A DNA stretch of 64,000 nucleotides from Isoetes taiwanensis. Taxonomy: Eukaryota > Streptophyta > Lycopodiopsida > Isoetales > Isoetaceae. The notes below the pieces were generated by a model that was not told where the DNA came from, did not search any database, and was given only the letters and a program-made list of their open reading frames with translations. The stretch covers positions 27,742,689-27,806,688 of the forward strand of contig JAJEKV010000005.1 of assembly GCA_021234155.1 (NCBI GenBank), read 5' to 3'. Position 1 is the first letter of the stretch. Every line of letters begins with the position of its first letter. Of the stretch, positions 46,422-59,715 are shown one piece after another. The translations under genes and the position numbers were made by a program.

Positions 46422-46612
46422 ATAATTTTAGAAGCACAAAATTACCATTACCATTAGCATTAGCATTATCTTTTTGTTGGTAGTCTTTTAATATTTGGTT
46501 ATTGTGTTTGGTGATGGGGCCTAGTCCCCAGGTTTTAGATGGGTTGTTGCCCTTGCATGTGCCATCCCATAACCCATATGGGTTCCTGTGGACGTAAAAA
46601 TTCATCTTATCT
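46422..46612 (+). mobile_element. 3' untranslated region and tail of the ORF1-only LINE
   Basis: Non-coding, ending ATTCATCTTATCTTATC, the same tail as the RT relic at 25253. Contains ATTACCATTACCATTAGCATT repeats. Confidence 0.6.
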
Positions 46613-47340
46613 TATCTTTTTTCCTTTTCTTCCCCTTCCCTTTTTGTCATTTCCCTTTCCCCTTCTAAAACCTTTTGACCGTGGGATTGAAGCAAGTAGA
46701 TCTTGGCCATTAAATCAAAGCATCTACTCCATCTAAAAGATTGAATCTCAGTTGAGTCCAGTCAGATGGCCAATCTCATCCGTCCAATCTAGGGTTCGAT
46801 ACATAACATACATACTTACGCTATAATATTATAATATAAAGACTGCAGAAGGCGTCCAACATTGCTGGGCAATCCCATTTTCCCTTCTCTTCTCCCCACC
46901 TTTTTCCTCTTCCCCGTTTTCCCGTGCCCCTTTTCCCTTCTATTTTTTCCTGTCCTCGCCCTTTCCCTCTTTCCCTTTTCTTGATGTTTTTTTCCCGTCC
47001 CTTCCCCCCTTCTTTCCTTTTACTTTTTGCCTTCCCCTAGCGATCCCCTCTATTTATATTTGTAGAATCAAGTGATAGAAATTTTAAAGAATATGGCAAC
47101 ACTTCCTAAGACTTTCTACTGATCAAACTGATACGTGCAAGAGCATATAGAAATTTACTATATTTGTTTGTTCGTTCAAGACATTAATGTGTTGATTTGT
47201 AGTTTGTCATGCATGTTTCAATGGGCAGGAATAATGGTTAGTCAATAAAATTAACATGATTATATCTGGGATGCATGTCTCAATGGGCAGGAATAATTGT
47301 TAGCCAATAGAACTAACATAGTTCAATAAATATTTAAGCC
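46602..47340. repeat. Pyrimidine-rich repeat module, copy 1
   Basis: Nearly identical to 56698-57440, including AAACCTTTTGACCGTGGGAT, AGATGGCCAATCTCATCCGT and long T/C runs. No coding sense. Confidence 0.85.
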
Positions 47341-47446
47341 CGGGTTGCTTGATGAGGACTGGTCCTTGGTGAAAGAAATAAACAAGGACATGTCTTTTTA
47401 TTTTGATTCTGCTTCAGATCCAACTTCAGGACATTAGATTGTTGCA

Positions 47447-47611
47447 CTTCAAACAACCCTATCTCCCTTCTCAGACCTCAGATTGAGGTGCAGTTTTTTG
47501 TGTCTTACTCTCTAACTCGTGAAGAAAAATACAAAAACAATAAAAAGAATCATAAAATATTCTTACGGAGACAGTTTTACTTTATCTAAATATGAAGCAA
47601 AATAGACTTGA
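47447..47611 (+). repeat. Inverted repeat, left member
   Basis: Reverse complement resembles 60231-60396 over about 165 bases (GTTTTACTTTATCTAAA.ATGAAGCAAAATAGACTTGAT region is the best part). Confidence 0.75.
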
Positions 47612-50074
47612 TGCCACCATTAGAAGTACCTTAGAAACACCACGAACTTCCCATGGTAAGCACACTTTATTTGCCCCCTACAAATCGGAGGATGGGTTCA
47701 AGCTCCATGTTGTTTCATGGCTCCATTGCTTGTTTGTAGGTTGTGCTTTCTGTATATGCACATCACCACCTCCATGTTGCCATGTCACCTTATTTTTGCC
47801 AAATCATTACCTATTTTTTTGGCACATCATCCATTTTTTTACCATTTTTTGCCATCCGTCAGATAGAGCTCAAATAGAGCTCAAATACATCATCCATCAG
47901 ATAGAGCTCAAAAAAAAATTTATGGTTTGGGCTTTTAAAACTTGATTTGACCTTGTTTTGACCTTCAAATTTCATTTCTTGTTACCAAATTAAAAAAAAA
48001 GGGGGACTATCTACCTTTAACCTGCCTAGTCATCAGCTCTTTTGCCAAGTGGAACTCCACATTATTAGAGACATATATAAGTGTGGTCAAGATTCTTGTG
48101 GCCTGTGGGATATTGAAGAACCTTAATAACAGAGCAGATCAAGATCTGGTTTTTTGTTAGATTGGGCAGGCTAATCATAGCCTAGAGGTTCCGATCACTC
48201 TGAATTATTCCAAGAAACCATTAGATGCACTAAAAAGCAAACTAAGACCTTGGATTGAGCAAGAACAGACTGGAACAAGGGATTTTGGAAAAGGGATTTT
48301 AGCTCAGAGGAGAATGAGAAGCTTGGGCGTGAAGAAGAAGTCGATTTGGCTCTGGAAGCAAGGATTATAGGCTTCTACTTGAAGAATGGCTTCTATATTT
48401 CAGTTTTTGGCATGTCTTCACCAAAAAGTTTCAAACTTTTAATGTATTTTTGCATTTCCTTTGAGATTTTGATGTGATACCACCCTTAACATTGTTATGA
48501 ATTCCAAATAGATGCTATTAAAGATATTTCATGCAAGTTTTCTGATTTTTGAACAAAATCCATGCTAAAAACATTGAAATTTCACCGTCACAACTATAGG
48601 TTTGACAATACCCCATCTAAAGGACCTGCAATTAATTCTTATGATTCCCTTGCTATGCATTTTTCATTCAAAACAAATTTCATGATCTTATCATTCATAT
48701 ATCCATAGTTATGGCTTTTCAAAGTTGGTTGTTCTCAAATTGTAAAAATGTATAATAAAGTCATTCAAACTTCCTCTTCCAAGTCTGCCTTTTCAAAAAT
48801 CCATAGATTCCAAATTGCCCTTGAAATTTTGTCACCTGCATATTTTCGTATCCACCTTGCCTCAGTCCAAATTTCATGATTTAAGACTTTTTTTTCTCAA
48901 GTTACAGAGTCCCAAAGTTGGATGCCTCAAAATGGTCAAAATTTCTGATACATTCATTGAAAATTGTATGTTTCAAGTCTGCTTGTTCACAAATACATAG
49001 TAAGCAAAGGAAGGACCCAAAAATCTTGAAATTAAATATCAAGCATCCTCTCACCATTCCAAGTTTGAAAAAGTTTCATTGCACATATGCAAATTTTGCA
49101 GTTCCAAAACTGTCAAAATTTTAGGGACAATTGAACTTTTTGCAATTTGCTCCATTGTAATCCATCTTTGCTTTGAGAATTGATCACCTTAAGTGGTCTG
49201 GAGGTCTTGACCACCCCTGTGATAGGCACTTTCATGCGGTTGGCTTGGTAGCCAGGATTCAAATCAACAATATAACCCAGGTGCATTCTTCAAAGCATCA
49301 GCTTTGGAATAAATATAGGCTTAGAGAAATTGTTTATGAACATTTGTTGTATTTTCATAGGGTGGGGCTTGACAGGTTAACAATGGACTGACTAGTTTTA
49401 TAAGTTTTGAATTTGGCACGACTCCCAAGGAATGGATTTTGGAGTTCTATGTGTGATCAAATTCAAAATTAAAGCCTAAACCGTGTTTTTTTTCAAGCTC
49501 TACCTTTTGGAAAAAGAAAATCTGGAAAATAGAGACTTTTTACTTTTAGGAGAAAAAATGGATAAAGATGGGTGACTTGGCCAAAAAGTGATGACTTGGC
49601 AAATAAAGGGTGGCATGGCAATGTGAGGATGGTGATGTGGCAAAAAAAAATAGCAAATAACTTTTTCCATAGTCAAAACTTTTTGTGCCATGGTGATGAT
49701 GTGGAAGCAAGTGGATGAGATGATGAGGTGGATATTTGATGATGTGGTGGATGATGTGTTAGAAAATTTGACATATGTGTGCCGAAGCATTAGATTTTTG
49801 GTATTTCTTAGGGCAATTCTTGCCTTTTCAAGATATATGATGATAAATGTGCACTCTCTCTCTAGCTTTATTTTTAGAGAGAGAATACGGTCTTTGACAT
49901 TAAGAATGGCCAGATTTGAAGGAATTTTGGCATTTTCTCATCAATGGTAGATGATTGTATGCATGATGATGTTTTTGACTAGGAAAAATAACCCTTGCTA
50001 ACTTTGGTTTTAGGAAGTGGTAATGGTATATCAAAGGAGGAAAATGAGATAAGAGAGATGTTTTTTTTTTTTTT
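47612..50074. other. A/T-rich stretch without recognised features
   Basis: No credible gene. 49690-49765 is rich in GATGATGTGG-type repeats. Confidence 0.5.
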
Positions 50075-52914
50075 TATATATAAAGCTTGCATGATTAATC
50101 TAATTATGCACCTTATGATACTTTCTTTTGCCAATTTGGAACATGGACCAGAACATTTGATTCATGTTACACAGATAATAGGCTTTCCTATTGACTGTTC
50201 CTGGGCCCAACTTCTCTAGTAAATACCCTAGGGTCAATTTTCTATGTGAACTATGGGGCATCTCATAAACTTTAAGCATGCATGCATGCTGCTTGTTAGC
50301 ATGTCTTACAGTCTTGTTAATTATATTGGTCCCTAGTGGTTATACTTGGGGTATGGGTAAGCCCAAAATTAATTCTATTGGGGTGAACGTTACCCAAAAT
50401 AGTAGAAGGACCATTAGATGCTATTATTCATGGTATCCAGTTAGCTCATGTATCAATTTAACTTAAGTTTAAATGTTCCATTGGTGCCATATCGTATACA
50501 AGGGTGAGACTTATTAATATCAATGTTTTTCTTAGAACTCTCATTCTATGGAATTGATGGGTTACAAAAGGGTGTAACCCTTTCAAATATAGGTTGTTAA
50601 TTTCGTAGCCCATATTCTTATCATCTATCTTGATGCTAATAATGGGTGACTGCCAAATATCTGATGACAGCAATATGGATTTGCTGGATTCTGCCCAAGA
50701 AGACCTTTTTGTAGTCCATATCAAGGTAAGATTTTACCATCACTATTTTCCCTCAAAAATGTTTTTTACCACGGTAGAATACTCTTCTCCGTAAATACCT
50801 AACCTGTCTCGAACTCTTTGATGGGTGGGCGACTGGATATCCGGCCGGTTTTTGCTGGGCTTTGCCCTATGATTTTTGCCCTATGATTTTCGGCAGAACT
50901 TCTTTACTCAGGAATTGTGTCTTGACCAGTATTTTCCATACGAAATAAGCACGGGATTTGGAGTTGCTTCTTTAAGGATGAATTTCCCGTCCAAAGACTC
51001 TGTTAAACACAATATAGTTGCTGGGTTCTGCCCAAGAAGACCTTTTTGTAGTCCATATCAAGGTAAGATTTTACCATCACTATTTTCCCTCAAAAAATGT
51101 TTTTACCCCGGTAGAATACTCTTCTCCGTAAATACCTAACATGTCTCGAACTCTTTGATGGGTGGGCGACTGGATATCCGGCCGGTTTTTGCTGGGCTCT
51201 GCCCTATGATTTTCGCCCTATGATTTTCGGCAGAACTTCTTTACTCAGGAATTGTGTCTTGACCAGTATTTTCCATACGGAAGCACGGGATTTGGAGTTG
51301 CTTCTTTAAGGATGAATTTCCCGTCCAAAGACTCTGTTAAACACAACATAGAAGAGCTCCTCTTACACAGCAGTTGGCATTTTGCATGCACACAAGATAT
51401 TTATCTGGAAGTTTGCATGAAGACACCGGTTTCATTCTTAAAATGATGAGCTTTTGCCTTAAATCGGAGCAAACAAGGTATGGCAGTGATTTTTCTTGAT
51501 AAAAATAACAGATATGAAGCTGGTTTATTAGTTTTTGAAGGGTTATTTCCCTGATACAGATTGCACTTCTCTTTATTATAAGTGCTTTGATTTTCATGAC
51601 TGTCATTTTGGGTTTTTGATACCCTTAAATACAGATATCTTATCTAAACAGTGGTTCTTATAAGGATTATTTACATTCTGCTCATGGTTATTACTGTAAC
51701 TAGGTTGAGTCAGCTCTCTCCCATTAGTTCATACTTTGCTTTTTTTCCTTCTTATGCTCATTTGATCTTTTGGGCAAAAGATATACATTAGGCGATCGGT
51801 GATAAACTGAGAAGCCCAATGTACCTTTTGGCCCTTGCACTGTTACCATTATCATGCTAACAGTGTATTGTTTGGCTGCAGGTACGGGATTCTCTTCCTA
51901 ATGTAGTCCTTTTGTCGATTAGATTGTGATTGAGCTTGGAAACTAGCAATAGAAGGAAGCTTGAAGAAAATACTGCTGAAAGTTGGTAAAGCTACAAAGA
52001 GATACATAATACTGTTTGTTCATGAATCAGATACATGTTTTCAGATCTGCATCCTTGCTCCTTAATACTCTTAAAGGTAACTTATTTCTCGGTCTTTAGC
52101 AAGATTGGAACATAAGCTCTTGGCTGATTTATGCAAGACTATGGTAACTATGTCTGTGACCAGTACATTAAGTTAAAGTTATGCTTTGAACTTTTAATCA
52201 CCTTGTAATCCCATATAACAGGGATAAAAGAAAGGAAAAGGAATATGTTGTTGATACTTCTTATTTTTGTTGTGCTAACTTATAGTTGGATAACCAAACA
52301 ATGTTTTGTAATTATATGCTGGTTATATCAGTTAATTGGAAGATTACCAGAAGTGGCATTTGAGCAATTTAGCATCTATAGTAGGAATGTACTAAGATGA
52401 ACTCATGCTTATTGGCCAATAATGAATGATTGTAAAAACAAGTCAGGGGGATTTGTGAGCAAATAATGTTCTTACTGAAAGCATATCTCTATACAAGGTT
52501 TTCTATCATAATAATAAAGAGGGCTTGCCTTTGTTTGGTTCCTATGCACAATGGGAGGTGCATGTTACTCAAATAGCAAGGTTTTTTATCTCGGTAAAAA
52601 AGAGGCCATGCTCTTGTAAAATTCCTATGCACTATATGCAAGTTACTCATGTAACTGGATTATCTAGTTCATCTAGTATTAATGGTCTTGCTATATCGTT
52701 TGGATGTTATGGACCATGGTACATCTGGCATATTATACTATCAGAGTTTTCCATGGGTTTCATTGTGGTATGTCTAATAGACGCTAACTGTTTTCCCTGG
52801 ATATATGGTACCATCTTGGACTGAAAAGTCTTTGTATGGCCAGATAAGACATCGGAGGGATTGACTAAAGCTGATGTTTGTGCTAGGTTTAACTAGTTCA
52901 AGCCGGTTTTTTTT
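50075..52914 (+). repeat. Direct duplication, copy 1 (2.84 kb)
   Basis: Collinear and about 97% or more alike by eye with 53801-56308. Differs by an extra 337-base tandem unit (50683-51019 and 51020-51356). Confidence 0.92.
50642..51446 (+). CDS. Possible small two-exon gene, unrecognised
   Basis: Exon 1 (50642-50725) reads MGDCQISDDSNMDLLDSAQE and ends AAG before GTAAGA. Exon 2 follows a CGGCAG acceptor, at 50897 or, after the tandem repeat, 51234, in matching phase: NFFTQELCLDQYFPY, ASLRMNFPSKDSVKHNI, then to a stop at 51446. Total about 98 residues. The other copy (54389 on) has lost one T in exon 1 but keeps exon 2 (54634-54849). I recognise no family; no expression evidence is available. 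Confidence 0.35.
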
Positions 52915-53800
52915 ATGACACTTCTGTGCATTGGTCTTATCAGTGCTGCCATATTTCCTTGGTTAAGGTGTTTTTTTCATTTGAGTATATTTTAAAGCTT
53001 AGATATCTTCTGGTATCTCCTGCCGTGTGCATTAATTTTTTTATTTCTCATATTTCTATTGCATTATGCCAGGCAGGATATGTAATTCAAGATGAGTGGG
53101 AGTTCAAAATAATGATTCCAACTTGAAACTCAGAACTCATGAGATGGGGTTATGATAAGAACAGTATGGACTGCTGCAGTGGCTTGGCGGAATATGGGAA
53201 TCAAAAGGAGCCATTGTTCAAGAGCATTATCCTACTTGTGGGCTTAGGATCTGAGAAACACAATATCCTGTGTACAAAATGGTTGTGCTGATTCAACTTG
53301 AGAGAGGATGAATGCACCAAACATGCCTGTATGTGTTATTGATGATGTTCAGATACTCTAAATACAGGGGTCAAAAATTTGAGGTATGTCTACATATGAA
53401 TGATCTTTCATATATCTAAATTGGTCTTGGCTCATGAGGCTGTACTCTTTGTCTTCATGATAATATGCCTCGTAGTATCATAAATGCATATGGTAGATAC
53501 TTATTTCGGCACAAATGCCAAAAATGCCACTCGGCTTTGCCATTCGGCCTACACTTTATGCATTTTCCCCCCCTGTCTATGGCAGAAGTTTGACTCCAAT
53601 GGGAGTGTGCAGGGTATTGATAAATGCTTCTGATTTTGAGGTATTAACACTTTCATGCCTTATTTATGCTTAAGTTGGCTGATGGCTTACATAGGGTGTG
53701 GCATGGCTCCTGCTCTGAGTAGGGGCCAGCCACCCCTATATCTGAATAATGCAGGAAATTTAATTTGCCCCACTCTACGGTTGGAGGTAGGGTTTTTTTT
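52915..53800. other. Spacer between the two duplication copies
   Basis: A/T-rich, no gene seen. Confidence 0.5.
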
Positions 53801-56308
53801 TATATAAAGCTTGCATGATTAATCTAATTATGCACCTTATGATACTTTCTTTTGCCAATTTGGAACATGGACCAGAACATTTGATTCATGTTACACAGAT
53901 AATAGGCTTTCCTATTGACTGTTCCTGGGCCCAACTTCTCTAGTAAATACCCTAGGGTCAATTTTCTATGTGAACTATGGGGCATCTCATAAACTTTAAG
54001 CATGCATGCATGCTGCTTGTTAGCATGTCTTACAGTCATGTTAATTATATTGGTCTCTAGTGGTTATACTTGGGGTATGGGTAAGCCCAAAATTAATTCT
54101 ATTGGGGTGAACGTTACCCAAAATAGTAGAAGGACCATTAGATGCTATTATTCATGGTATCCAGTTAGCTCATGTATCAATTTAACTTAAGTTTAAATGT
54201 TCCACCTTTGGATCTAATTGGTGCCATATCGTATACAAGGGTGAGACTTATTAATATCAATGTTTTTCTTAGAACTCTCATTCTATGGAGTTGATGGGTT
54301 ACAAAAGGGTGTAACCCTTTCAAATATAGGTTGTTAATTTCGTAGCCCATATTCTTATCATCTATCTTGATGCTAATAATGGGTGACTGCCAAATATCTG
54401 ATGACAGCAATATGGATTTACTGGGTTCTGCCCAAGAAGACCTTTTGTAGTCCATATCAAGGTAAGATTTTACCATCACTATTTTCCCTCAAAAAATGTT
54501 TTTTACCCCGGTAGAATACTCTTCTCCGTAAATACCTAACCTGTCTCGAACTCTTTGATGGGTGGGCGACTGGATATCCGGCCGGTTTTTGCTGGGCTTT
54601 GCCCTATGATTTTCGCCCTATGATTTTCGGCAGAACTTCTTTACTCAGGAATTGTGTCTTGACCAGTATTTTCCATACGAAATAAGCACGGGATTTGGAG
54701 TTGCTTCTTTAAGGATGAATTTCCCGTCCAAAGACTCTGTTAAACACAACATAGAAGAGCTCCTCTTACATAGCAGTTGGCATTTTGCATGCACACAAGA
54801 TATTTATCTGAAAGTTTGCATGAAGACACCCGTTTCATTCTTAAAATGATGAGCTTTTGCCTTAAATCGGAGCAAACAAGGTATGGCAATGATTTTTCTT
54901 GATAAAAATAACAGATATGAAGCTGGTTTATTAGTTTTTGAAGGGTTATTTCCCTGATACAGATTGCACTTCTCTTTATTATAAGTGCTTTGATTTTCAT
55001 GACTGTCATTTTGGGTTTTTGATACCCCTAAATATAGATATCTTATCTAAACAGTGGTTCTTATAAGGATTATTTACATTCTGCTCATGGTTATTACTGT
55101 AACTAGGTTGAGTCAGCTCTCTCCCATTAGTTCATACTTTGCTTTTTTTCCTTCTTATGCTCATTTGATCTTTTGGGCAAAAGGTATACATTAGGCGATC
55201 GGTGATAAACCGAGAAGCCCAATGTACCTACAGCCCTTACCTATATTACCATTATCATGCTAACAGTGTATTGTTTGGCTGCAGGTACGGGCTTCTCTTC
55301 CTAATGTAGTCCTTTTGTCGATTAGATTGTGATTGAACTTGGAAACTAGCAATAGAAGGAAGCTTGAAGAAAATACTGTTGAAAGTTGGTAAAGCTACAA
55401 AGAGATACATAATATTGTTTGTTCATGAATCAGATACATGTTTTCAGATCTGCATCCTTGCTCCTTAATACTCTTAAAGGTAACTTATTTCTCGGTCTTT
55501 AGCAAGATTGGAAGATAAGCTCTTGGCTGATTTATGCAAGACTATGGTAACTATGTCTGTGACCAGTACATTAAGTTAAAGTTATGCTTTGAACTTTGAA
55601 TCACCTTGTAATCCCATATTGGGGACAAAAGAAAGGAAAAGGAATATGTTGTTGATACTTCTTATTTTTGCTGTGTTAACTTATAGTTGGATAACCAAAC
55701 AATGTTTTGTAATTATATGCTGGTTATATCAGTTAATTGGAAGATTACCAGAAGTGGCATTTGAGCAATTTAGCATCTATAGTAGGAATGTACTAAGATG
55801 AACTCATGCTTATTGGCCAATAATGAATGATTGTAAAAACAAGTCAGGGGGATTTGTGAGCAAATAATGTTCTTACTGAAAGCATATCTCTATACAAGGT
55901 TTTCTATCATAATAATAAAGAGGGCTTGCCTTTGTTTGGTTCCTATGCACAATGGGAGGTGCATGTTACTCAAATAGCAAGGTTTTTTATCTTGGTAAAA
56001 AAGAGGCCATGCTCTTGTAAAATTCCTATGCACTATATGCAAGTTACTCATGTAACTGTATTATCTAGTTCATCTAGTATTAATGGCCTTGCTATATCGT
56101 TTGGATGTTATGGACCATGGTACATCTGGCATATTATACTATCAGAGTTTTCCATGGGTTTCATTGTGGTATGTCTAATAGATGCTAACTGTTTTCCCTG
56201 GATATATGGTACCATCTTGGACTGAAAAGTCTTTGTATGGCCAGATAAGACAGCGGAGGGATTGACCAAAGCTGATGTTTGTGCTAGGTTTAACTAGTTC
56301 AAGCCGGG
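53801..56308 (+). repeat. Direct duplication, copy 2 (2.51 kb)
   Basis: Copy of 50075-52914 without the internal 337-base repeat. Both copies begin with a T run and TATATAAAGCTTGCATGATT and end at AACTAGTTCAAGCCGG and a T run. Confidence 0.92.
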
Positions 56309-56697
56309 TTTTTTTTTTTTTTTTTTCTGGTGGAATCATGATAGTAGACTTAAGAAAATGTGAGTCACGGCTCGGGAAGTGAAACATCATGCCAAAAAAC
56401 TAGAGTTATGCAAAATACCAATGTAGCTTGAGGGGTCTTCCGAACTTTGACATATGCATCTTCAAGATCTAACTCCGAGTCTTTGTAAATGCTCTCATTG
56501 ATTCAAATCTTTTCTTGCAATGCCATATGATGTCCAATCAAACAAATCTTCATAACATATATTTTCTATAAGTCCTCAAAGATAGATGTCTTCAAGATCC
56601 AAGGTCCATTAGCGCATCCACGTACATATAAAGCCAAATGTTAGCCAAGACTTTGATCTATGCATATAGTTCTTCTATGCTGCCAAAATGTGGCAGC

Positions 56698-57440
56698 ATT
56701 CATCTTATCTTATCTTTTTTCCTTTTCTTCCCCTTCCCTTTTTGTCATTTCCCTTTCCCCCTTCTAAAACCTTTTGACCGTGGGATTGAAGCAAGTAGAT
56801 CTTGGCCATTAAATCAAAGCATCTACTCCATCTAAAAGATTGAATCTCAGTTGAGTGCAGTCAGATGGCCAATCTCATCCGTCCAATCTAGGGTTTGATA
56901 CATAACATACATACTTACGCTATAATATTATAATACAAGACTGCAGAAGGCGTCCAACATTGCTAGGCAATCCCATTTTCCCTTCTCTTCTCCCCACCTT
57001 TTTCCTCTTTCCCGTTTTCCCGTGCCCCTTTTCCCTTCTATTTTCTCCTGTCCTCGCCCTTTCCCTCTTTTCCCTTTTCTTGATGTTTTTTTCCCGTCCC
57101 TTCCCCCCTTCTTTCCTTTTACTTTTTGCCTTCCCCTAGCGATCCCCTCTATTTATATTTGTAGAATCAAGTGATAGAAATTTTAAAGAATATGGCAACA
57201 CTTCCTAAAACTTTCTCTTGATCAAGCCGTCGTGCAAGAGCATATAGAAATTTACTATATTTGTTTGTTCGTTCAAGACATTAATGTGTTGATTTGTAGT
57301 TTGTCATGCATGTTTCAATGGGCAGGAATAATGGTTAGTCAATAAAATTAACATGATTGTATCTGGGATGCATGTCTCAATGGGCAGGAATAATTGTTAG
57401 CCAATAGAACTAAATAGTTCAATAGATATTTAAGCCCTCT
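56698..57440. repeat. Pyrimidine-rich repeat module, copy 2
   Basis: Copy of 46602-47340 with few differences; begins at CATCTTATCTTATC and ends near TTCAATAGATATTTAAGCCC. Confidence 0.85.
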
Positions 57441-57465
57441 ATTTGAACTTAATATAATGTTGTCA

Positions 57466-58041
57466 AATAATGTCTTTTCCATTTTCCCTTTTGCCCTTCC
57501 CTCATGTTCTCCATTCTCATTTTCCATTTTTCGTCCACGTTTCCCTTTTTCATTTTCCCACTGCCCGCTTTTCTCTTTTTCCCTTTTCTCATTCCTTGCT
57601 TTCCCTTTCTCCTTTTCTTTTTTTTCCCCTCCTCTTTGTAGTTTTCCATTATTTTTCCCTTTTCCCCTTTGCTCTTCCCCGTTGTTTTCCTTTTTTCATT
57701 TTTATTTCCCTTTTTCCTTTCACGCGCCATTGTTCCTTCCTTCCAGTACTCTCTTTTTTCTTTTTTCCTTTTATATTTTTCCCTCCCCTTTTTGTTTTTC
57801 GTTTTACCCTTAATTTTTTTTCTCTTTTCCATTTTCCCTTCCTTTTTCGTTTTTCTCTTTTGCCCCGTCTCTTTTCTCTTTCTCCCTTCCCTATTTTCCT
57901 TTTTCCAATTTCCCTCCGCTTTCTGTTTTCTTTCTTTTTTTTTTCCTTTTTCCCTCTTGCACCCTCCCTTATCTCTTTTCCACTTTCTTTTTTTTTTCCC
58001 TTTTCTCGTTTTTTTTATTGCCCTTTTCCCCTTTTGAACAT
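57466..58041. repeat. 575-base polypyrimidine tract
   Basis: Almost pure C/T on the plus strand. It ends CCCCTTTTGAACATTTTGAC, like the ends of the shorter tracts at 46670 and 56770. The 205-codon K/R/E-rich ORF on the minus strand and F/S/P-rich ORFs on the plus are products of composition, not genes. Confidence 0.9.
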
Positions 58042-58309
58042 TTTGACCGTGAGAGGGAAATGACATCTTACATGCAACAAAAAATATGACTTCATCTACT
58101 TAAAGCTTAAACTCTAAAATAAGAACTCTAAATGCCAAATCTTTCTGTTTAGATCTTTTCACCTATATGAAGTACCAATTTTGTAGACTGTGTCATAGAC
58201 TGTTGAGCACAAACAAGGTATATGTTTCTTTTTGTTCTCTGTATTAAATTGCAAGGAAGAAATAATTACTTCCCAAATCCTGACTACAAATTCCAAATTT
58301 GAAAATTCT

Positions 58310-58400
58310 CTTCCCCAAGCCAGTTTTGATTATAACCTCGCATAAACTTGTGATATTTCATTTCGTATTGCAGAGGGCTTTTCTTGTATGGTTAGGACTA
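58310..58400. repeat. Short dispersed repeat
   Basis: ATATTTCATTTCGTATTG..GAGGGCTTTT...ATGGTTAGGACTAT occurs here (58347) and at 59168, same orientation. Confidence 0.6.
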
Positions 58401-58829
58401 TGATTCCTGGTATATAGTGAATTTTGGAGGTGAAATTTCAGGGTGTGGATAAGGGGTCAGGCTGCTTTCCCTTTTCGGCTTAGGCACTATGAAGGCATAT
58501 TTGCAGCATGGAGACTTAGAGCAGGCATATCTGATGCTTCTGCAAGCATTTCGGAGTCCATTATTATGACCTCTCATATTCGTCCATCTTTATACATTTT
58601 ATATCCGTGTTTTCTTTTCAACCAATGATCTATGTTCAGGGTTGCGCATGCTAGTTTCAAGCCAGATTTCAGGCTTCTTGGTTCGACTGAGCATAATTCA
58701 TGAAGCTATTGTTGGTTATTTTGCCTTTATAGCTTCCTCCCCTTCCTTCCCCTTTTTTTTTGAGATTCTATTTCTTTTATCTCTTAGGAATTCTAGGCCT
58801 TCTGGCGTGGCAGTATCTGGGTGCAATTC

Positions 58830-58935
58830 ACAGGGTTCTAGTGAGGTCGCCTTGGTTTGGAGGTTTGAATCCTCCATGGCCTCTTATCTGCTTGGCGGGG
58901 CAAATAAAATCACCTTGGACTATGCATAAAGGAGT
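58830..58935 (+). other. tRNA-like hairpin, copy A
   Basis: GGAGGTTTGAATCCTCC (58860-58876) is a T-arm-like stem-loop, followed by GGCCTC and GCTTGGCGGGGC. No D-arm or anticodon arm can be folded upstream, so it is not a functional tRNA. Confidence 0.45.
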
Positions 58936-59649
58936 GCCATAGAGTATCTGATTGTTGCTTTGTTAAAACATTAATCCATGTGCTTTGGAGCCATGGTCAT
59001 GTAAATTTTTTTTGTGCATTATAGAAATATAGCTTTAGTACCATAAGTTTGTACATCATTGGAAAAAGTTTTTTAATTTTTGGTGAAAATCTTGATGTCC
59101 ATCGATTTGGCACAATATCGGGAATATCCCCCAGATCGAAGAAAGATAGAATAAAACCCATAAACCTGGAATATTTCATTTCGTATTGTGGGAGGGCTTT
59201 TTGCATGGTTAGGACTATAATATGAAAAACCATGTATTTTGCCATGTTTGAGTAGCTTAATTGCATTTAAAGGTCATATTTCTATTTTTATGTGTTTTTG
59301 ATGGGTTTTTTTGCAATGGCTCTAAAAAAGAAAGATGCATGCAAATTTTAGAAGCTGGATAAGAGCAGACAATTGTGCGTGCATGCGGAAAGGTTCGGCC
59401 TACTCCAGCGCCAAGCCCTGCAAACTGCCGCCTCAGGGTTCTGTGTGGCGTCCAAGAAAGGTTTCTGGAGCCCTTTGCTAAAAGGTGCAAGAGAGATATG
59501 TATGGACAAATACTTTTCTTTCCAATTCTTATGCATGTATTCCAGCATTTTTATATTCTGCTTGGCAAATAGATGCACATAGCAGGTTGAAAGGTTTGCT
59601 TCTGTTAGATTTGGGCTGGATATGCATTAAGTCAATGACTTTGGGGCTC

Positions 59650-59715
59650 TGTTGAGGCCATTGGGACCTGGAGGTTCGAATCCTCCGGCCTCTCTTTCGG
59701 CGGCAAGCCTTTCTG
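59650..59715 (+). other. tRNA-like hairpin, copy B
   Basis: GAGGCC (59654) pairs with GGCCTC (59688) around GGAGGTTCGAATCCTCC (59671-59687), a perfect T-arm with a canonical TTCGAAT loop. It looks like the acceptor-plus-T-arm half of a tRNA or a tRNA-derived SINE head. Confidence 0.45.

Noticed and set aside
57449-58066. 205-codon K/R/E/G-rich minus-strand ORF
   Set aside because: It is the complement of the polypyrimidine tract; composition alone keeps it open.
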